Source: Gammaproteobacteria bacterium LSUCC0096 (GTDB lineage: Bacteria > Pseudomonadota > Gammaproteobacteria > Pseudomonadales > Litorivicinaceae). Taken from it: DNA of 64,000 nt. How positions within the stretch are numbered: position 1 is the first letter of the stretch; every line of letters starts with the position of its first letter. Below are positions 52,372 to 60,196 of this stretch, piece by piece. Made by a program: the position numbers and the translations under genes. Location of the stretch: the NCBI GenBank assembly GCA_008087055.1, contig VIEA01000002.1, forward strand, positions 210,764 through 274,763. Direction: 5' to 3'. The notes below the pieces were generated by a model. It had not been told where the DNA came from and ran no database searches. It worked only from the letters and a program-made list of their open reading frames with translations.

Positions 52372-53065
52372 AGGCGTTTCTGAGCCCGAAGGCACGAACA
52401 GTAGTAACTGCGGCGTTTACGATTAATGCAAGCGTCAGAAGAATGATACCGAGCGCTAGAGCGATCGCGAGTTCGCCCTTGGATGTTTCAAGTGCGATAG
52501 CTGTCGTCATGACACGTGTTAAGTGGTCAATATTGCCACCGACGATGATTACAGCGCCGACTTCTGAAATCGCGCGCCCAAAGCCAGCGAGAACAGATGT
52601 GACGAGCGAATATCGCGCATCCCAGAGATAGGTGGGAACCGCTTTGGTTAAAGGAATCCCGAGGCTTTGAAACAGATCACGGTATTCACGATGCAGGTCA
52701 TCCATTACTTGATACGCGAGCGCTGCAATAATTGGCGTAATCAGTACGACCTGCGCGATGACCATTGCGGTTGGTGTGTACAGTAGGCCGAGAACGCCGA
52801 GCGGACCGGATCTGGAGAGCAAAAGGTACACGAGCAACCCCACGACGACCGGTGGGAGGCCCATTAATGAGTTCAAAATCGTGACACATGCTTTCTTGCC
52901 GGGAAATTCTGTGATTGCGAGGCTGGTGCCAATTGGAAGTCCGAGTGCAATCGAGAAAAACAACGCGGTCAGGCTGACTTGAATTGAAAGCCATAGAATT
53001 TCAAGCAACTCAGGATTGACCGAAACGATCAGTGTGAATGCTTCTGTAAATGCATCGCCAAGCAT
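52364..53065 (-). CDS. tupB: Tungstate ABC transporter, permease TupB
   Basis: A 233-residue permease with five to six helices and the EAA-type loop (LFQSLGIPLTKAVPTYLWDAR) and GFGRAISEVGAVIIVGGNI, typical of TupB. First gene of the seven-gene minus-strand operon tupB-tupC-tupA-modA-like-fecB-fecCD-fecE. No clear ribosome binding site precedes its ATG; the leader is A+T-rich. Confidence 0.93.
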   Translation of the reverse strand: MLGDAFTEAFTLIVSVNPELLEILWLSIQVSLTALFFSIALGLPIGTSLAITEFPGKKACVTILNSLMGLPPVVVGLLVYLLLSRSGPLGVLGLLYTPTAMVIAQVVLITPIIAALAYQVMDDLHREYRDLFQSLGIPLTKAVPTYLWDARYSLVTSVLAGFGRAISEVGAVIIVGGNIDHLTRVMTTAIALETSKGELAIALALGIILLTLALIVNAAVTTVRAFGLRNAYV

Positions 53066-53182
53066 ATATATGTATTTTTTTCATAGTTGGTAAATTAAAC
53101 ATAATTGTGAGGGTTGTAAGGAGAATTGCAACATCCATGAAAAGGAATACCATTGCAGGTAATAAAATAACGTAGGGCAATC

Positions 53183-54301
53183 ATGCTGAATTTGCAGTTT
53201 ATTCGTGAGTTTTCATCAGCATATGCTGACCTTGGAACTTTCTTGCCGTTGGTTCTGGGACTCATTGTTGTCGCAGGAATGGATCCTGTCGGACTGCTTT
53301 TAGGATTTGGTCTTTTTGCGATTGGGACTGGGCTCTACTATAAGCGACCGATCCCAGTACAGCCGATGAAGGCAGTTGCCGCGATGGGGATTGCGGGTAT
53401 TGCAGGGCCTGATGTGTTAATTGCAACCGGGCTGCTACTCGGAATCACGCTACTCATTTTGAGCCAAACTCGGGCGATCGGGTGGTTGAAGGGTTTTATT
53501 CCTAAAACGGTTTTGTTTGGAATGCGAGTCGCTCTGGCTGTTAGCCTAGTGGCGAGTACATTTCAGTTTGCGGAGGTTTCATTGTGGTCCGTGGCGATTT
53601 TGGTCGTCTTGCTTGTGGCGCTTCAATTCAGTCCAGTCCGTGCGATCAGTTGTGTGATTATTCTCGCCGTTGGTTGGATTTGGCTAGGTAGCAGTCCAAC
53701 TGCTATTGAGTTCGATGTGCAGTTAAGAGTCCCGGCTGTTTTGGTTCCGTCGATTGATGCACTAGTTAATTCGCTGAAGACCGCATTTTTCCCTCAGCTT
53801 GCTTTAACGCTGACTAATGCCTTGATCCTGACGTCAGTCATTGCACAGGAGTATTTCCCAGAACGATCGAGCGAGCTTACCGAGCAGCGTTTTGCCCTAA
53901 CATCGGGCCTGGCTAACATTATACTGGCGCCTTTGGGGGCAATGCCGATGTGTCATGGTGCGGGCGGTCTTGCTGCCCATTATGGTCTTGGTTCTCGCAG
54001 TGGATTGTCGATTGTCGTTTTCGGAGCGACTTGCTTGGTGATTGCGTTCATATTTGGATCACAGGCAAGCGAACTGCTTGGATTAATCCCGTACGAAGTA
54101 GTCGCAACCTTGATGCTCTACGCTGCCTGGGTACTCGCCGACCCGATGAGGCTCCTCAAGGTAAAGCCATCGTGCCAGTTCATTATCCTGCTAATGGTTC
54201 CGCTGACATTGTCGGTGGGACTCGTTGCCGCCCTTGTGGTCGGCATCACACTAGAGTGGGGTCGTTCCAAGTGGCTTGAGCCTCAGGGGGCTTCCCTTTA
54301 A
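53183..54301 (+). CDS. MOT1-type molybdate/sulfate transporter
   Basis: A 372-residue membrane protein with about ten helices and the MOT1 family motifs AYADLGTFLPLVLGLIV, RPIPVQPMKAVAAM and PMCHGAGGLAAHYGLGSRSG. Family members in algae and plants transport molybdate with high affinity; bacterial relatives are called putative sulfate/molybdate transporters. It is divergent from tupB (117-base region) and followed by a Mop gene, so molybdate/tungstate is the likely substrate. Confidence 0.88.
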   Translation: MLNLQFIREFSSAYADLGTFLPLVLGLIVVAGMDPVGLLLGFGLFAIGTGLYYKRPIPVQPMKAVAAMGIAGIAGPDVLIATGLLLGITLLILSQTRAIGWLKGFIPKTVLFGMRVALAVSLVASTFQFAEVSLWSVAILVVLLVALQFSPVRAISCVIILAVGWIWLGSSPTAIEFDVQLRVPAVLVPSIDALVNSLKTAFFPQLALTLTNALILTSVIAQEYFPERSSELTEQRFALTSGLANIILAPLGAMPMCHGAGGLAAHYGLGSRSGLSIVVFGATCLVIAFIFGSQASELLGLIPYEVVATLMLYAAWVLADPMRLLKVKPSCQFIILLMVPLTLSVGLVAALVVGITLEWGRSKWLEPQGASL

Positions 54302-54331
54302 TTTCAATGACAATCAAGGGAGTGAAGGCGT

Positions 54332-54541
54332 ATGAAACTCAGTGCGCGGAATATTCTTAAAGGAACTGTGACTTCAATTGACAAAGGGGCGGTAGCCGCA
54401 GAAGTCCAAATTGACTTGGGAAGTGGTAATCAAATTACTTCTACGATTACGGTTGGGTCAGTTGATCGTCTTGCTTTGGCAGTCGGTCAAGAAGTTTCCG
54501 TAATCATCAAAGCCTCGGATGTGATTCTCGGTATCGAGTAA
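54332..54541 (+). CDS. mop: Stand-alone Mop (molbindin) oxyanion-binding protein
   Basis: A 69-residue TOBE-domain protein: KLSARNILKGTVTSIDKGAVAAEV and VIIKASDVILGIE match molbindins. Oligomers bind molybdate or tungstate in the cytoplasm. Located 30 bases after the MOT1 permease gene and ahead of the tungsten oxidoreductase operon; it could replace the Mop domain missing from the short ModC and TupC. Confidence 0.93.
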   Translation: MKLSARNILKGTVTSIDKGAVAAEVQIDLGSGNQITSTITVGSVDRLALAVGQEVSVIIKASDVILGIE

Positions 54542-54558
54542 CGAAGTCACTCACGTAT

Positions 54559-54596
54559 GGGCAAGTTGGATGACGAGCTTTGCATCTGACTTGTCC
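54559..54596 (+). promoter_or_regulatory. Stem-loop downstream of mop
   Basis: AAGT-N2-GATG-N10-CATC-N2-ACTT (54563-54592), extended by GGGC/GTCC pairs on the outside. The perfect symmetry of the paired blocks is notable, but there is no T-run directly after it. It could end the mop transcript weakly or act in the leader of the aldehyde oxidoreductase operon. Confidence 0.5.
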
Positions 54597-54835
54597 AGTC
54601 GCGAGCCTGAAAATCGACTTTTAAACGTTGCTGGAAAGTTGTTTTGTCTTTTTTTCATTTCTGGAAAAAATACAACAGACCAATGTCCTAAGCGCTATTC
54701 ATAGACACCCCCCACGCCCAAGAGTAGTTTTCTAAGGCTATGTTTTCTCTCGCTCGTTTTCGGAACTAGTGCGAGGACTGCTGCCGTCCGTGACGTGTGG
54801 CAAATGGGAACACAACACAATAAAAAGGGAAGTTT
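54597..54835 (+). other. Leader/promoter region of the tungsten oxidoreductase operon
   Basis: No gene here. The 294 bases between mop and the Fe-S subunit gene are richer in A+T around 54,630-54,680 and must contain the operon promoter; I see no ModE-type dyad. The start codon at 54,836 is preceded by AAAAAGGGAAG. Confidence 0.5.
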
Positions 54836-55306
54836 ATGCAGAAGTCTTTGTACATCGATCCGGAAAAATGTACGGGCTGTCTTCAGTGTGAGATGGCATG
54901 TTCATTCGAGCAAACGGGAGTGTTTAACCCATCACAGTCTCGTATCAAAGTATTTAGTTTTGAGGAAGAGGGCCGAAAGGTTCCTTACACATGTACCCAG
55001 TGCGACGAAGCTTGGTGTATGCAGGCGTGCCCTGTCGATTCAATTAAGCTCGATGCAGCAACGGGCGCCAAAGTGGTCCAGGACGACACCTGTGTCGGCT
55101 GCAAGGTGTGCACGATTTCATGTCCGTTTGGAACCATCAATTACGTGGTTGAGACTGGCAAGGTTGCGAAGTGTGACCTGTGCGGCGGTGATCCAGCATG
55201 CGCTAAGGCATGTCCGACGGAAGCGATTACTTTTGTGGACGCCAATTGGACCGGATTAGACAAGATGCGCAAGTGGGCTGCTAAAGCCAACGACGCGAGT
55301 TTGTAA
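54836..55306 (+). CDS. aorA: Aldehyde oxidoreductase 4Fe-4S electron-transfer subunit (AorA-like)
   Basis: A 156-residue ferredoxin-type protein with four cysteine motifs: CTGCLQCEMACS, CTQCDEAWCMQACPVD, CVGCKVCTISCPFG and CDLCGGDPACAKACPTE. In the Aromatoleum-type AOR, AorA forms an Fe-S nanowire between AorB and AorC. Directly followed by the tungsten subunit (12-base gap). Confidence 0.9.
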   Translation: MQKSLYIDPEKCTGCLQCEMACSFEQTGVFNPSQSRIKVFSFEEEGRKVPYTCTQCDEAWCMQACPVDSIKLDAATGAKVVQDDTCVGCKVCTISCPFGTINYVVETGKVAKCDLCGGDPACAKACPTEAITFVDANWTGLDKMRKWAAKANDASL

Positions 55307-55318
55307 GGAGATTTAACG

Positions 55319-57166
55319 ATGGCGTGGACTAGACAAATTCTGCGGGTCAACCTTACAAAAGGAACCTGCACTTCTGAGCCCCTGAATATGGAATGGGCTA
55401 TGGATTACCTCGGATCTCGAGGACTAGCTTCTAAATATCTCGTTGAAGAGATCGACCCTAAGGTTGATCCGTTGTCAGCGGATAACAAGCTCATTATGGC
55501 AACCGGGCCGATGACCGGAACTATCGCTTCAACAGGTGGCCGGTACACAGTTGTAACAAAAGGTCCTTTGACTGGCGCAATAGCATGCTCGAACTCAGGT
55601 GGTTATTTCGGTGCCGAAATGAAGTTTGCCGGCTGGGACATGATTATTTTCGAGGGTAAATCATCGAAGCCTGTTTACCTCATGGTTGAAAACGACAAGG
55701 CAGAGCTTCGCGATGCATCTCACTTGTGGGGTACATCGACATGGCATACCGAAGAGCAGATCAAAAAAGAAAACCAGGATCCTCAGATCCGGATTTCATC
55801 GATCGGTAAAGCAGGTGAAAATCAGGTTCTGTTCTCATGCGTTGTGAATGATCTTCACCGAGCAGCTGGCCGTTCAGGGGTAGGAGCGGTCATGGGATCT
55901 AAGAATCTCAAAGCTGTGGCTATTCGTGGAACCAAGGGGGTCGGTAATGTGGAGAACCCTGCTGAGTTCCAGAAAGTAACCGCCGAAAAGAAACAAATTC
56001 TTGCAGAAAACGCAGTCACTGGTGAGGGTTTACCGACCTATGGCACTCAGGTCCTCATGAATGTGATCAACGAGATGGGCGCACTGCCAACACGTAACCA
56101 TAAAGATGTGGCCTTTGAGAGCGCGAATGATATCTCTGCTGAAGCAATGGCGAAGCCTCGTGAAAGTGATGGCAAAGCGCACCTCGTGACGAATCAGGCA
56201 TGCTTTGGTTGCACCATCGCTTGTGGACGTATCTCGAAGATTGACAAAGATCATTTCTCCGTCGTTCAGAAGCCTCAATATCACGGCGCCTCCGGTGGTC
56301 TCGAATACGAAGCTGCTTGGGCACTTGGGGCTGCAAATGGAGTCAAAGATCTCGAGGCGCTGCAATATGCGAACTTGATCTGTAACGAGCAGGGTATGGA
56401 TCCGATCTCTTTCGGTGCGACAATCGGCGCGGTGATGGAAATGTACGAAAACGGTACGCTCGATGAGAAAAAAATTGGCGTTAAAGCACCGTTCGGTTCA
56501 GCCGAAGCACTCTGTGAATTGGTTGATATGACCGCTAACGGTGAAGGATTCGGTGTTGAAATCGGTCTCGGTTCAAAGCGTTTGTGTGAAAAGTACGGTC
56601 AGCCTGAACTCTCGATGAGCGTGAAGGGTCAGGAATTCCCCGCATACGATTCTCGTGGTATTCAAGGCATGGGTCTGACTTATGCCACGTCAAACCGGGG
56701 TGCATGTCACCTGCGTTCCTACACAGTTGCATCTGAAGTTCTCGGAATTCCGGTGAAGACTGACCCGTTAACAACAGAGGGTAAGCCTGGTCTTGTTATG
56801 GCTTTCCAAGATGCAACAGCTGCATTTGACGCGTCTGGTCTTTGTATCTTCACGAGCTTTGCATGGGGACTTGGTGATATCCAGCCGCAGATCGATGCAG
56901 CCTGTGAAGGTGATTGGTCTGAAGCTAAGCTTCAAGAAGTGGGTGAACGAATCTGGAACATGGAGAAGCTCTTCAACCTGAAGGCTGGCTTTACCAAAGA
57001 AGACGATCAGTTGCCGAAGCGTCTAACAACTGAGCCTGCTAAAGAAGGTCCGGCCAAGGGTCTAGTAGCAGGTGTCCCTGAAATGCTCCCAGAGTATTAC
57101 GAGATCCGTGGCTGGGACAAAGAAGGTGTTCCGACTGCTGAAAAGCTGAAGAGCCTCGGGCTGTAA
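55319..57166 (+). CDS. aorB: Tungsten-containing aldehyde ferredoxin oxidoreductase, large subunit
   Basis: A 615-residue AOR-family enzyme: N-terminal LRVNLTKGTC, SRGLASKYL, MATGPMTGTIASTGGRYTVVTKGPLTGAIACSNSGG region, the 4Fe-4S motif CFGCTIACGR near residue 294 with the fourth Cys around residue 507 (ASGLCIFT), and pterin-binding stretches. It oxidises aldehydes to acids using a tungsten bis-pterin. tupABC and the MOT1/Mop genes next door make tungsten supply plausible. Confidence 0.95.
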   Translation: MAWTRQILRVNLTKGTCTSEPLNMEWAMDYLGSRGLASKYLVEEIDPKVDPLSADNKLIMATGPMTGTIASTGGRYTVVTKGPLTGAIACSNSGGYFGAEMKFAGWDMIIFEGKSSKPVYLMVENDKAELRDASHLWGTSTWHTEEQIKKENQDPQIRISSIGKAGENQVLFSCVVNDLHRAAGRSGVGAVMGSKNLKAVAIRGTKGVGNVENPAEFQKVTAEKKQILAENAVTGEGLPTYGTQVLMNVINEMGALPTRNHKDVAFESANDISAEAMAKPRESDGKAHLVTNQACFGCTIACGRISKIDKDHFSVVQKPQYHGASGGLEYEAAWALGAANGVKDLEALQYANLICNEQGMDPISFGATIGAVMEMYENGTLDEKKIGVKAPFGSAEALCELVDMTANGEGFGVEIGLGSKRLCEKYGQPELSMSVKGQEFPAYDSRGIQGMGLTYATSNRGACHLRSYTVASEVLGIPVKTDPLTTEGKPGLVMAFQDATAAFDASGLCIFTSFAWGLGDIQPQIDAACEGDWSEAKLQEVGERIWNMEKLFNLKAGFTKEDDQLPKRLTTEPAKEGPAKGLVAGVPEMLPEYYEIRGWDKEGVPTAEKLKSLGL

Positions 57167-57216
57167 ACCAGACACTTCCAGGCACTTATTTCTCCTGGGA
57201 GTTGGACGATCGGAAG

Positions 57217-57247
57217 CCCTCCAGACCGCTCGGTCGGAGGGTTTTTT
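57217..57247 (+). terminator. Hairpin with T-run after aorB
   Basis: CCCTCC (57217-57222) pairs with GGAGGG (57236-57241), with an inner GACCG/CGGTC stem, followed by TTTTTT (57242-57247). A classic Rho-independent terminator inside the operon; it probably limits the FAD subunit and maturation genes relative to aorAB. Confidence 0.92.
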
Positions 57248-57282
57248 AACCTTGAATACATGATAATAATTTGAGGCTGATA

Positions 57283-58611
57283 ATGAAGTATCTAATTCTT
57301 GGTAATGGACCTGCAGGAGTCATTGCCGCGGAAACGCTTCGTAAAGCGGATCCTAAGGGTCAAATCACAATGGTTGGTTCAGAAGATGAGCCGCCATATT
57401 CACGTATGGCAATTCCATATTATTTAGAAGGTAATATCGACGAAGCTGGAACCTACCTGCGGAAGGCCAAAACACACTTCAAACAATTAAAAATCACCAA
57501 TAAAGTTGCTAAGGCAACAGGCATCGATTCAAACGCTAAGACAGTCACGTTGGATGACGGGTCATCTGAGAAATACGATAAGTTGTTGATCGCGACTGGC
57601 TCACATCCGATCCGTCCCCCGATTCCGGGAATCGATTTACCGAATGTGCATACATGTTGGACGCTCGATGATGCGCGCGCGATTGCCGACTTGGCTAAAC
57701 AAGGTAAAAAAGTGGTTCAGGTGGGCGCTGGCTTTATCGGTTGCATCATTCTTGAGGCGCTAGCGAAGAATGGTGTCGATCTGACAGTTGTCGAATTGGG
57801 TGATCGTATGGTGCCTCGGATGATGACCCCAAAAGCGGGTGGCATCATCAAAGACTGGGTGCAGAATAAAGGTGTCCGTGTGGTGACTTCCGCGAAGGTG
57901 GAAACTATTGGCGCTCCCGGCCAAGCCGGAGAGTCAGTTTGGGACTCGATCAAGGGTATGTTTGGTGGCGGATCAACGACTTCAGTTGGTGACGACCAAA
58001 TGACAGTCACGTTGTCTACAGGTGAAAAACTTGGTTGCGATCTTGTGATCATGTCAGCTGGGGTGAAGCCAAACATTGATTTTCTTGAAGACTCTGGTAT
58101 TCAAGTTGCGAATGGGATTTTGACAGATCGTAACATGCAGTCATCGGTCACTGATATTTATGCCGCGGGTGATGTTGCTGAAGCGCCAGATCTGTTTAAT
58201 AACTCTCCTATGGTGTCTGCAATTCAGCCAAATGCTGCTGATCAAGCGAGAATCGCTGCTTTAAACATGGCCGGTAAGTCAGCGGAACATGCCGGAGTGC
58301 TCGCGATTAACGTATTGGATACATTGGGCCTTATCTCGAGTTCATTCGGACAATGGGAAGGCGTCGATGGTGGTGACGGAGTTGAATTATCCGAACCGAA
58401 ATACAATCGTTACATCAGCTTGCAATTTAAAGATGACGTGCTGGTTGGTGCGACATCAGTTGGTTTGACCCAACATGTGGGCGTACTGCGAGGATTGATC
58501 CAAGGACAGGTCAATCTTGGTGAATGGAAAGATGTTTTGATGGATGAGCCGCTGCGGGTCATGGACGCTTATCTTGCGTGTGCTCAAAAGCCTATGGTTT
58601 TGAATGGGTAA
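57283..58611 (+). CDS. aorC: FAD-dependent NAD(P)H oxidoreductase subunit (AorC-like)
   Basis: A 442-residue pyridine nucleotide-disulfide-type flavoprotein: FAD motif LGNGPAGVIAAETLRKADP, second Rossmann motif VVQVGAGFIGCIILEALAKNG, and DIYAAGDVAEAPDLF. An extra Gly/Ser-rich insert (MFGGGSTTSVGD, near residue 225) is present. In Aromatoleum AOR, the AorC homologue links the enzyme to NAD+. ATG 57283 has GAGG upstream. It follows aorB across a terminator. Confidence 0.88.
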   Translation: MKYLILGNGPAGVIAAETLRKADPKGQITMVGSEDEPPYSRMAIPYYLEGNIDEAGTYLRKAKTHFKQLKITNKVAKATGIDSNAKTVTLDDGSSEKYDKLLIATGSHPIRPPIPGIDLPNVHTCWTLDDARAIADLAKQGKKVVQVGAGFIGCIILEALAKNGVDLTVVELGDRMVPRMMTPKAGGIIKDWVQNKGVRVVTSAKVETIGAPGQAGESVWDSIKGMFGGGSTTSVGDDQMTVTLSTGEKLGCDLVIMSAGVKPNIDFLEDSGIQVANGILTDRNMQSSVTDIYAAGDVAEAPDLFNNSPMVSAIQPNAADQARIAALNMAGKSAEHAGVLAINVLDTLGLISSSFGQWEGVDGGDGVELSEPKYNRYISLQFKDDVLVGATSVGLTQHVGVLRGLIQGQVNLGEWKDVLMDEPLRVMDAYLACAQKPMVLNG

Positions 58612-58864
58612 TACAACAGCAACATTGAAGCTGTATGCGAGTCTGTCGGAATTCCTTCCTGCTGGTGCCTTAGATAACAAGGCCCAGATCGAGGTCAGCG
58701 AGTCCGACAGCGTCGCTCGCATCATTGAACAATTTAATCTACCTGAGCGTCTTGTTCACTTGGTACTGGTGAATGGCGTGTATATCGAGCCTGAAGATCG
58801 GCCAAATCGGATTTTAGCTCCGGGTGAAGTCTTGGCTATTTGGCCTCCTGTTGCAGGGGGCTAG
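58604..58864 (+). CDS. MoaD/ThiS-like sulfur carrier protein (AorD-like)
   Basis: An 86-residue ubiquitin-like protein ending in PPVAGG, the C-terminal Gly-Gly that is adenylated and thiocarboxylated. It overlaps the aorC-like gene by eight bases. In tungsten AOR operons a dedicated MoaD-like protein is thought to assist cofactor sulfuration; the MoeB-like activator is encoded two genes downstream. Confidence 0.9.
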   Translation: MGNTTATLKLYASLSEFLPAGALDNKAQIEVSESDSVARIIEQFNLPERLVHLVLVNGVYIEPEDRPNRILAPGEVLAIWPPVAGG

Positions 58865-58866
58865 TC

Positions 58867-59166
58867 ATGTTCGGTGCTGAAAACCTCGATGTCCTCGTCA
58901 GAACCGTATCAGCAACTCCAAAGGAATATATCAGCGGCCTAAAACAAGCGGTTCCTGATGGTGTTGTTGTCGATGGTGATGAAATTACCGTCGAGGCTGG
59001 ACCTGTCTCAATTCATATCGCCATTCAAGTCTTGCCAGATTATGTGATTGCGCTGATGCGCTTACCATCACTGCAAGCGACTTGGACTTTTCAATCAGGT
59101 AGTCACGAAGAGCGTGCCGAATGTTTAAAGCGTATCGATTGGTCGATGAAGCGCGGTGGTGGCTAG
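58867..59166 (+). CDS. Small unknown protein ending in Gly-Gly-Gly, AOR operon
   Basis: A 99-residue protein (MFGAENLDVLVRTVSATP...). I do not recognise a family. It is two bases after the MoaD-like stop and overlaps or abuts the MoeB-like start. It ends MKRGGG; a free C-terminal di-glycine in the same operon as an E1-like enzyme is suggestive but could be coincidental. A short alpha/beta pattern is all I can see. Confidence 0.65.
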   Translation: MFGAENLDVLVRTVSATPKEYISGLKQAVPDGVVVDGDEITVEAGPVSIHIAIQVLPDYVIALMRLPSLQATWTFQSGSHEERAECLKRIDWSMKRGGG

Positions 59167-59167
59167 C

Positions 59168-59914
59168 TTGAACGATGAGCAATTACTTCGTTATAGCCGT
59201 CATATCGTATTGGATGGTTTTGATACGGTCGGCCAAGAAAGGTTGCTTAAAGCCCATGTTCTTATCGTTGGGATGGGTGGTCTTGGTTCTCCGATCGCAA
59301 CCTACCTTGCTTCAGCTGGAATAGGGCGATTAACGATCTGTGATTTTGATACGGTTGATCTATCAAATCTGCAACGACAGATTATTCACAGGGAAAGTCG
59401 ACTGGGTTTCAACAAATCGTTGTCTGCACAAGCGGAAATCAGCGCGATTAATGCAGATTGCATCGTTCACGCAATCACTGAACGCGCGGATATAAATCGC
59501 CTTGATTCATTGATTGATGGCGTCGATGTCGTTGTTGACGCTTCAGATAATTTTGAAACACGGCATGCGATTAACCGGGCTTGCGTTCGATTCTCCAAGC
59601 CCCTCGTTAGTGGGTCAGCAATAAACTATATCGGTCAAATCACAGTCTTTGATTTGAGAGATTCAAAATCACCATGTTATGCGTGCTTTGTTCCAGAAGA
59701 TGCGAGTTCAGGTGAGGATAATTGCAATACTTCTGGGGTGCTCGCATCGCTGACAGGAACGATTGGTTCGATGCAGGCAAGTGAGGTTTTGAATTTACTT
59801 GTCCATGGGCGGAGTCGTCTGGTTGGAAGAGCATTGTTATATGACGCGCTTGATTCTGAATGGAGTCATTATCCGATCATCAAGCAGACTCATTGCTCAG
59901 TGTGTGGTGTCTAG
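59168..59914 (+). CDS. MoeB/ThiF-family adenylyltransferase (AorE-like)
   Basis: A 248-residue E1-like enzyme: VLIVGMGGLGSPIATYLASAGIGRLTICD (nucleotide site), DTVDLSNLQRQ, VDASDNFETR, zinc CxxC pairs (CYACF and HCSVCG) and NCNTSGVLASLTG with the catalytic Cys region. It would adenylate the MoaD-like protein next door. TTG 59168 gives the usual family start (NDEQLLRYSRHI); GTG 59156 is an alternative. Last gene of the AOR operon. Confidence 0.9.
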   Translation: MNDEQLLRYSRHIVLDGFDTVGQERLLKAHVLIVGMGGLGSPIATYLASAGIGRLTICDFDTVDLSNLQRQIIHRESRLGFNKSLSAQAEISAINADCIVHAITERADINRLDSLIDGVDVVVDASDNFETRHAINRACVRFSKPLVSGSAINYIGQITVFDLRDSKSPCYACFVPEDASSGEDNCNTSGVLASLTGTIGSMQASEVLNLLVHGRSRLVGRALLYDALDSEWSHYPIIKQTHCSVCGV

Positions 59915-59957
59915 CTTTCAGCAACCTTGATCATTCCTCTGGTCTAGCTAGTAAAAA

Positions 59958-59974
59958 GGGAGCCTAAGGCTCCC
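59958..59974. terminator. Bidirectional-looking terminator between AOR operon and mini-gene
   Basis: GGGAGCC-TAA-GGCTCCC (seven perfect pairs, three-base loop). On the minus strand it is followed by TTTTT (59957-59953), a clear Rho-independent terminator for a leftward transcript; on the plus strand only TT follows, so it is weaker for the AOR operon. Confidence 0.85.
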
Positions 59975-60026
59975 TTCGCGAAATGGTAATCTGAGCGATC
60001 ACATTTCTGTGAGTTGTCATTCGAGC

Positions 60027-60095
60027 TTAGGCGTTACCCTGAACACGATGATGGCAACCAATATCACTCCAGATTGAACACAATTCACTAGACAT
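60027..60095 (-). CDS. 22-codon mini-gene encoding a Cys/His peptide
   Basis: ATG at 60095 and TAA at 60027 define a 22-residue peptide (MSSELCSIWSDI... then GCHHRVQGNA), with two Cys and two adjacent His. The ribosome binding site AAAGGAGGTG (60110-60101, spacing seven) is the most perfect in the window and complementary to 13 or so bases of the 16S tail. A TTGACA-N16-TATGTT promoter lies 31 bases or so upstream of the start region, and a strong terminator lies 52 bases after the stop. I do not recognise the peptide; its length is too short for standard gene callers. Confidence 0.6.
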   Translation of the reverse strand: MSSELCSIWSDIGCHHRVQGNA

Positions 60096-60133
60096 TGGAT
60101 CACCTCCTTTTAATTTCCGCTTTCGATGCGTTA

Positions 60134-60161
60134 AACATACTGCCTTTCTCGGGTGTGTCAA
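60134..60161 (-). promoter_or_regulatory. Sigma70 promoter of the mini-gene
   Basis: Reading leftwards: TTGACA (60161-60156), 16-base spacer, TATGTT (60139-60134). The predicted start point near 60127 gives a leader of about 30 bases to the ATG at 60095 and a transcript of about 175 bases to the terminator. Confidence 0.65.
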
Positions 60162-60196
60162 ACAAAGACGATAATTAGCGATATTTAACGGATCCA

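Noticed and set aside
53066-53182. Operator in the tupB-MOT1 intergenic region (GGTTGT...GCAACATCC-like half symmetry)
   Set aside because: The dyad is imperfect, and I cannot separate it from chance.
60093-60111. Resemblance of TTGGATCACCTCCTTT to the 3' end of 16S rRNA on the plus strand
   Set aside because: No other 16S sequence is adjacent; the same bases read leftwards are an ideal ribosome binding site of the mini-gene with correct spacing.
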